Shown: positions 58,344 to 64,000 of the stretch, one piece after another | Layout: each line of letters starts with the position of its first letter | Numbering within the stretch: position 1 is the stretch's first letter | Assembly: GCA_022885665.1 (NCBI GenBank) | Contig: JAGQDJ010000633.1 | Location: 1,794,653 to 1,858,652 of the forward strand | Direction of reading: 5' to 3' | DNA length: 64,000 bases | Source of the DNA: Triops longicaudatus | Taxonomy: Eukaryota; Arthropoda; Branchiopoda; Notostraca; Triopsidae | The notes under the pieces: generated by a model | Database searches by the model: none | What the model was told of the DNA's origin: nothing | What the model saw: only the letters and a program-made list of their open reading frames with translations | Program-made: the position numbers and the translations under genes

Positions 58344-60643
58344 ATGGATGAAGAACGAAGGCAGCGTGTAGACGAAGCGGCAGAAGCTCTCATGATGGGG
58401 ACAGACAGTGAGAGTGATTCGGATGCGTCAGCCTCTGGGGCTTCTGATGATAATGATTTAGCTTCTATTCTTCAATACTTAATTAGAAGGTATGAACTTA
58501 TCGAACCCAACCGCTGTAATAAGACCACTTGGACTTCTTAATTTTTTTTTCTGAAGTAGCGGTCAAGTCCGGATACTTGGTCGCCAAGTTGACGACTACG
58601 AGGATGATGATGACGACGACGATGATGTTTACGTTCACGTTCCCTTGCCTGGACCTCAACCAAAGCCTAATACTTCTGTCATTGATGTAAGTATATTGTA
58701 AGTAAGTTTCTGTTTATGGCGCCCTTACTCAAAAGAACTTTTCAGGAGAGTGATTTCGCTGTTTTATGCAAAGCTGGAAGAAGCCCTACAAACGATCAGC
58801 GAAATGTGAGCCAGAACGTTGCTTGTATGCTGCGTGACAGAGAGGTAGCCTATTTCCGTTACGATTTAAGCCTCATCTAACAAGGGCTTGTTAGAGAGGA
58901 TTGTTCGGCCAAGGGCATTTTCTCCCAGTAGACCGCCACCTTGTGGGGAATAATTATTTACCCAACACCCCAAGACAAATGGCGAAATATGGACATAAAA
59001 TGTTTTGTGGAACTTACTCAAAAGACGGAAATGTATTCCTTAGTGCTGCTCAAGGTACTTATCTTGTCAAAAAAAAAGAAGATAAGATTGTGTGAGTTTT
59101 GAGCAGATCGTATCATACGCATTTTTGATTCGTCGAAGCCAACATCGTGGAACATTTTGCACTGGATAACAGCACGAGATGTTGGTTGGAGCATTTTGGA
59201 CACAGCGTTTTCTCCAGACAATCGCTACGTAGCTTATACGTCGTGGTCGGAATGCGGTAACCATTTATACACAAGCTCAAATGTGCTTTATATAATATCC
59301 GCTTTTCGTTGTTTCAAGTTCATCTATACAACATAACTGGCGACGTGGAAAAACATGAAGCCTTACAACTGTATCCTGACGACAGGCGTTTCTGCGTTTT
59401 TTCGCTTGTCTTTTCACATAATGGTGAGGAAGTCTTGGGAGGAGCCAACGATGGATGTTTGTATGTCTGTGATCTGGAGACCAAGAGCCGTACCTTGAAG
59501 GTGAACGCTGAAACTCCTGTGACGTAATCTGCAGTTTATTTTTCTTCTTTTAAACAGATATCAGCACACGACGATGACGTGAACACCGTTGCGTTTGCGG
59601 ACGACACGTCACAAATCCTTTTTAGTGGTGCTGATGATGGCCTCTGTAAAGTAAGTTTTCATGATCAAATAACTAAGTTCATTAATCCGCATGGCCCTAT
59701 GCAGGTTTGGGACCGTCGCACGTTAGATGAATGTGCCCCGCGACCAGTCGGAATCCTCGCTGGTCACTCTGATGGAATCACTTGTGTAGATTCGAGGGGC
59801 GATGGTCGTTATCTAATTACGAATAGTAAAGACCAGTCCATCAAACTTTGGGATATGAGGAGGTTTGCTTCTAATGACGCACAAGTCGAAGCCAAACGTG
59901 CTGTACAGAAACAAAACTGGGATTATAGGTGGCAACATGTACCTCATCGAGGTAATATAGACTTAATTAGATTGCTGGTATGTTTAAGTTAACTCCAATT
60001 TCTCGTTAAAACATGTAGTTCATTCGGAAGTGAAAGGAGACCCTTCGTTAATGACCTATCGAGGTCATAGTGTACTTCAGACCCTAATTCGATGCAGATT
60101 TTCTCCCGCTTTTTCAACTGGTCAGAGATACATATACACAGGTTGTGCAGCTGGTCGAGTAGTTAGTAAGTTCTAAATTAATTAGTTTTAGTATGTAAAC
60201 TCCTGTTCTTGTCATCTTATTGTGTTTTGTTTAGTCTATGATTCGTTGACTGGTAGAATTGAAAAGACTTTAAACGGCCACAGGTCTACTGTAAGGGATG
60301 TGTCCTGGCATCCGTATTTGAACGAGCTGATTAGCACGTCGGTATGCAAGCTTTGCCTTCTTAACTAATGAGCATGTACCTCATAGTTTACGTTTGATTT
60401 TAGTGGGATTGCACACATGTCAAGTGGCATTGCGAAAATGCGAGCGTTGACGACGACATTGAGGACAGCGATGATGAGGACTGGGAAGAAGAAGAAAGTA
60501 TGAATGAGCCACGATTGCACCGATGCCGTGGCGAGAGTTATTCCAATAAACCTAATGCTCCTCTCCGTCGTAGTGCGCGTTTAGCAGCCCAACAGCATCG
60601 TCGACCTAGGTTAAGGAGAAGTGCGCGGTTAGCGAGACTGTAA
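58344..60643 (+). CDS. DCAF11: DDB1- and CUL4-associated factor 11 (WDR23)
   Basis: The substrate receptor of a CUL4-DDB1 ubiquitin ligase. In nematodes WDR-23 targets the stress factor SKN-1 (Nrf2/CncC), and in mammals DCAF11 similarly restrains NRF2. Exons: 58344-58489, 58557-58686, 58746-58844, 58895-59054, 59107-59256, 59319-59500, 59558-59650, 59705-59951, 60019-60165, 60235-60341, 60404-60643 (566 residues, human 546). The N terminus is acidic. Seven WD40 repeats follow, with two WDxR boxes for DDB1 binding, WDRR (about 322-325) and WDMR (about 369-372). RYRGHSVLQTLIRC-type sequence and TSWDCTHVKWH close the propeller. The C-terminal tail is unusual: an acidic run (DDDIEDSDDEDWEEEE) is followed by basic sequence with LRRSARLA present twice. 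Confidence 0.95.
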
Positions 60644-61347
60644 CCCCAAATATGGTTGAGTTTTCTTATTTTTATCTTTGTTGGCCCTACCCTGGTTTTA
60701 TAATCGCAGCTTTCGACATGAGAACAATCCCGTAAACTCAGGGTTGATTCTAAAAGAAAATGGCTGTTTCTGGTCTTTGAAACATACCGTTCATTCTTTG
60801 CGTTATGCGTATTACACGGAAAATAGAACAACCTTTTGTAAAAATGAATATGTGTGTAACTTGTCATGTCCGTAAACTAAGCGCGAATGAGAAGTGGAGA
60901 TGGTCGAAGAAGAAAAAGCTGCGTAAGCGACAGCACATCCGCATTGCGGTATTTCGACTAGATTTGTCTGGCTCGGTCGATTGTTCTTCAATTTCTTAGG
61001 TTCACTGGGGTGTGATGTGGTTTTCAAAAAGCTCGGCCTATTTTCGAGGGGGAAAAATGCAAAACGATGTAAGATATGCGTCAGGTAAGTTCGTTATCAC
61101 TAACAAGATATAAAGTGAAGCCCTGTAAAACGTGTGGCGCTGGAGAAGAATCCCGCTGAAGTTTCCTTGAACTAGTGTCCGCAGTGAACAAGTGTGGAAG
61201 TCGTTTCACTACGTTATCGGTTGCTAGATTTTCTTTGCATAATAAGCAAGGACGCATTGCTATATAGCAACAGTAGTAATAACTATTAATCAGTGTCTCC
61301 TTAATAACCAGTAATCATCTCACATTTCCATCAAGTTTTTTGCAAAC
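60644..61347. other. Intergenic region between DCAF11 and tan
   Basis: Both neighbours are on the plus strand. It contains the DCAF11 3' untranslated region and the tan promoter and leader. Open frames of about 65 codons show no domain. Confidence 0.55.
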
Positions 61348-63060
61348 ATGAGTAGGAAAAGACTTAACGGTATTCCAGTAATTTACGTAAGTGGTACACA
61401 CTACGAAGTCGGATATACAATCGTAAGTTGGCAAATGTAGTCTACGGGTTGTAAGTACAATCTGCTTAATCGATACTGGTATTAGGGTCGCACTTTTAAA
61501 TCTCTGATTCAAGAATTGGTGTCGGATTTGAGGGAGTTAAATTCAATAAGTCTACCATGTTACGAAAGTGCTTCTGGTCGTCAAGTATATGAAGAAACCT
61601 TGGCCATTATTAACGACAATTTCCCTCAATATGTTCGTGAAATACAAGGAACAGCTGACGGAGCTGAAGTTCCATTTCACAAGGTAGAATACGAACTAGC
61701 CACACAGTCACGTGCTTACGAACGCTTCTTTACTTATGTAGTTGATGCTACTGCATATGGATCAAATCGTCCCCAAAAATACGCTAAACATATCATCAAA
61801 AGCGGATGGGGAAGGCTGCACTTCTATTCTATGCAATAGCGAAGAGGTTTAATTAATTTATTTTTTAAATAAATATTCCTGTTTTAAAAAATCTACAAAA
61901 CGTTCTAGGGAATTATTGGTCACACCGAGGATGCTCTTCCGGAAACTCTTAATCACGTTTACATCGTAAACGCTTTGATTCGGGAAGTTGAGCCTCAAGG
62001 CAGATGGGGATTTAGAGAAGAGCGTTTCTCTGCCTTGTGCTACGCCGGACATCTTCCCGGGTTTTGCATGGGATGGAATCATCATGGCTTGATATTTACT
62101 ATTAACGTGATATTCCCTAAGAGAGTTCTTTCGAAGAAGACCCGTAAACATTAAAACACTTGGGTATTTATGAATTTCCTAACATTTGTCTAATTAGCTC
62201 GCCATATATTAACACGCGCGCTGCTTGCTGCACCGAATATGGAAACTGCACAGAAAATTCTAAGGGATTCCGGTGTGGGGAGCGCGGATGGCTTCAGCGT
62301 AAATTTCACCTTCTTAAGACAGGTTCACATTGAACGTTTCTGTACCAACACCACTTTATTAATAGCGACACTACCCCATAGGACGGAGATCGAGTCTTCC
62401 ATAATGCAGAGGTTGGACCAGCTTACGATATAAACGAGTCAACATTGAGCATTCTTACTCTTAGCCCTGGAGAGCATCTAGGGCATTGTAACAAGTATTG
62501 TCTACGTCTTTGTTCATTATTGTCTGGTTTAACTACTATTTCACCAGGTATTATCGACTAGAGATTGAAGAAGATGACGAACACAGTAGTGAACATCGAC
62601 GACGAGTAATTAATGCAAAAGGTCATTTGCGCTGTGAGCGAGACGTTATTCAGGTTTTGAGCGACAAATCGGACCCCGTTTTCCCTATTTTCAGAGAAGG
62701 TGACAGGAACACACAAGACTTCGTAACAACAGTTGCTGTGGGTACGTATGCGTTAAGCACCACAGTATTTAACTCATAGTATTTATCTGTTAAAATTCTG
62801 GTCAGTTTCACTGAAATTTGCTACAACTTTCAAGGTTCGAAATTATAAGAATCCTAAACGCATTACATGGTCAAGCTCCTTACCGATTTGATGTATTAAT
62901 CCGTTGAACATGACTGGCGAGAAAACAATCGATTGTAAATTCAATAATTCGTTTAGGTATATTCAACTGCGAAACGCTGACATGGTCATTATACATTAAT
63001 AATCCGGAGAAATGCGAGCCCCTTGCGGTATTGCCCATTCATCTTAAGAAAGAAGATTAA
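61348..63060 (+). CDS. tan: Beta-alanyl-amine hydrolase Tan (NBAD / carcinine hydrolase, peptidase family C45)
   Basis: In insects Tan hydrolyses N-beta-alanyl-dopamine to dopamine for cuticle pigmentation and carcinine to histamine for photoreceptor transmission, reversing Ebony. Exons: 61348-61422, 61486-61683, 61742-61846, 61909-62143, 62198-62322, 62382-62494, 62548-62741, 62957-63060; phases agree and give 382 residues (Drosophila 387). The protein starts MSRKRLNGIPVIYVSGTHYE, then VPFHKLMLLHMDQ and DGEGCTS. The Gly-Cys pair at about 116-117 is the expected self-cleavage site, with Cys as N-terminal nucleophile. IIGHTEDALPE, RHILTRALLAAPN and GDRVFHNAE follow, all typical of the family. 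The short third exon carrying the nucleophile is easily missed because its frame differs from the long open frame around it. The last intron (215 bases) is the largest in this gene. Confidence 0.93.
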
Positions 63061-64000
63061 AAGTGCGCCTAAATTAAGTGCTATTCTGCGTATTTAAGTA
63101 ACGTTCAAAAACTGTTCTTTTAAAAAGCGAAATTGTATTTACGCTAAAATCATTAGTAGTTCGTTACCAATAATAACGTCACATTTTCCCACTTAGACCT
63201 ACTAGCCCTTTTTTTCCCATTTAAATTACATAATGGGCTTTGCAGCCTGTCTCGTTTTAAAGCTATCATGGCGTCTGAGATTGTACGAATTTTGCTTACT
63301 AAAGAAAACGAAAAATAAAATTTCCCGTCTTCCGGAATGTAGCCTAATAAAAAACAAACTGAAAACTGATGTCATATGTACAATGCTATTTTCATTTATA
63401 ACTACGTGTCCATTTCCACTGAAAAAAGGCTTACACCTATACGTAGATCTAAAAAAAAGTTAAACTACACCTTGTTTAACATGGATTCCTTTTCTTTATT
63501 TATTCAGAAAAATTAATGATTCGAGAAATTCGTGCTAAGAACCGCCCCGCCTCCTCCAGATTCATGGATTAAAAAGGGTAAAAGGTTTAAAAGGGGTAAA
63601 AGCCAAAAGTACCATGACCAAAACACAATGTAAAATGAAAGTCAAAATGCAGAAAACCCATTATTCTTGGCACTACTTTCGATTTTTTTTTTTAATAAAG
63701 AAATGAACAACAATGGGAAAGAAGTGAAGTCTCGGAGTACAGAGCTCGCTCGCGAGTGACCTTTGTGAAGCTTACGATTCACAAACGTCAGCGACGGCGG
63801 AACTGGGGCGGGGGCAGAGGGCAGAGGCGGCGCCAGGGGGGTGACCGTGGTGTCCATACACACCACGTCGGGGAATTGCTGAACCCCGTCGGGGAAGGCC
63901 AAATTTGGGTGTCGGGGAGACCTATAAATGGGTATCTGCATAGAGAGAGATTTGCCGACTGTATCGAAGATTAGACCCAATTTATTCCCACACATCCATA
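63061..64000. other. Right edge of window, no gene recognised
   Basis: Contains the tan 3' untranslated region, a G/A-rich tandem-like stretch (GGGTAAAAGG units near 63576-63603) and a GC-rich patch from about 63790. A minus-strand frame at 63642-63995 has Pro/Ala-rich composition (PLAPPLPSAPAPVPP) but no domain. It could be the edge of another gene, but I cannot support it. Confidence 0.4.
63846..63918. repeat. GC-rich hairpin plus three GTCGGGGA repeats
   Basis: Perfect 8-base arms CGTGGTGT (63846-63853) and ACACCACG (63860-63867) are followed by GTCGGGGA at 63867, 63888 and 63911, spaced 21 and 23 bases. The G+C content is well above that of the rest of the window. It may belong to a mobile-element fragment or a CpG-rich promoter beyond the edge. 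Confidence 0.45.

Overview
This window is nuclear DNA from a small-genome animal. Spliceosomal genes carry GT-AG introns that are mostly only 50-110 bases long, there is no operon structure, and the gene set is metazoan (polybromo, USP48, CRELD, BLOC-1 subunit 4, LETMD1, SPATA2/Tamozhennic). A near full-length homologue of the arthropod beta-alanyl-amine hydrolase Tan at the right end points to an ecdysozoan, most likely an arthropod. The species cannot be named from this sequence alone.

Layout. (1) 1-28.4 kb is almost entirely one minus-strand gene, USP48. Its first eleven exons are packed into 25.3-28.4 kb. The remaining seven exons are scattered over 1.7-16.7 kb and separated by three very large introns (about 8.6, 5.0 and 7.9 kb). 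The 'empty' left part of the window is therefore intron. I traced all 18 coding exons and every splice phase agrees (1115 residues). (2) 29.3-63.1 kb is gene-dense. In order it holds an ORP3/6/7-type oxysterol-binding protein (+), PBRM1/polybromo (+), RBMX2 (-), a SPATA2/Tamozhennic homologue (+), a Josephin deubiquitinase (+), CRELD (-), an unplaced short reading frame (-), a small PPxY membrane protein (+), BLOC1S4 (-), CASC3/Barentsz (+), LETMD1 (-), DCAF11 (+) and tan (+). Neighbours mostly alternate in strand, with tail-to-tail gaps of 140-370 bases and head-to-head gaps of 215-860 bases. (3) 63.1-64 kb holds no recognisable gene, but there is a GC-rich repeat patch at the edge.

Functional themes. 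Five of thirteen genes belong to ubiquitin biology: USP48, the Josephin protein, SPATA2 (a deubiquitinase adaptor in vertebrates), DCAF11 (a CRL4 substrate receptor) and the PPxY protein (a predicted NEDD4-type ligase client or adaptor). CASC3 and RBMX2 act in mRNA splicing and the exon-junction complex, PBRM1 in chromatin remodelling, the ORP protein, CRELD and BLOC1S4 in the endomembrane system, and LETMD1 in mitochondria. I saw no transposase, reverse transcriptase, viral gene, CRISPR array, rRNA or tRNA. The most unusual feature is the extreme intron-size contrast inside USP48. A possible second promoter and reading frame inside one of its introns (12.4-12.7 kb) is the best candidate for something undescribed, and it is weakly supported.
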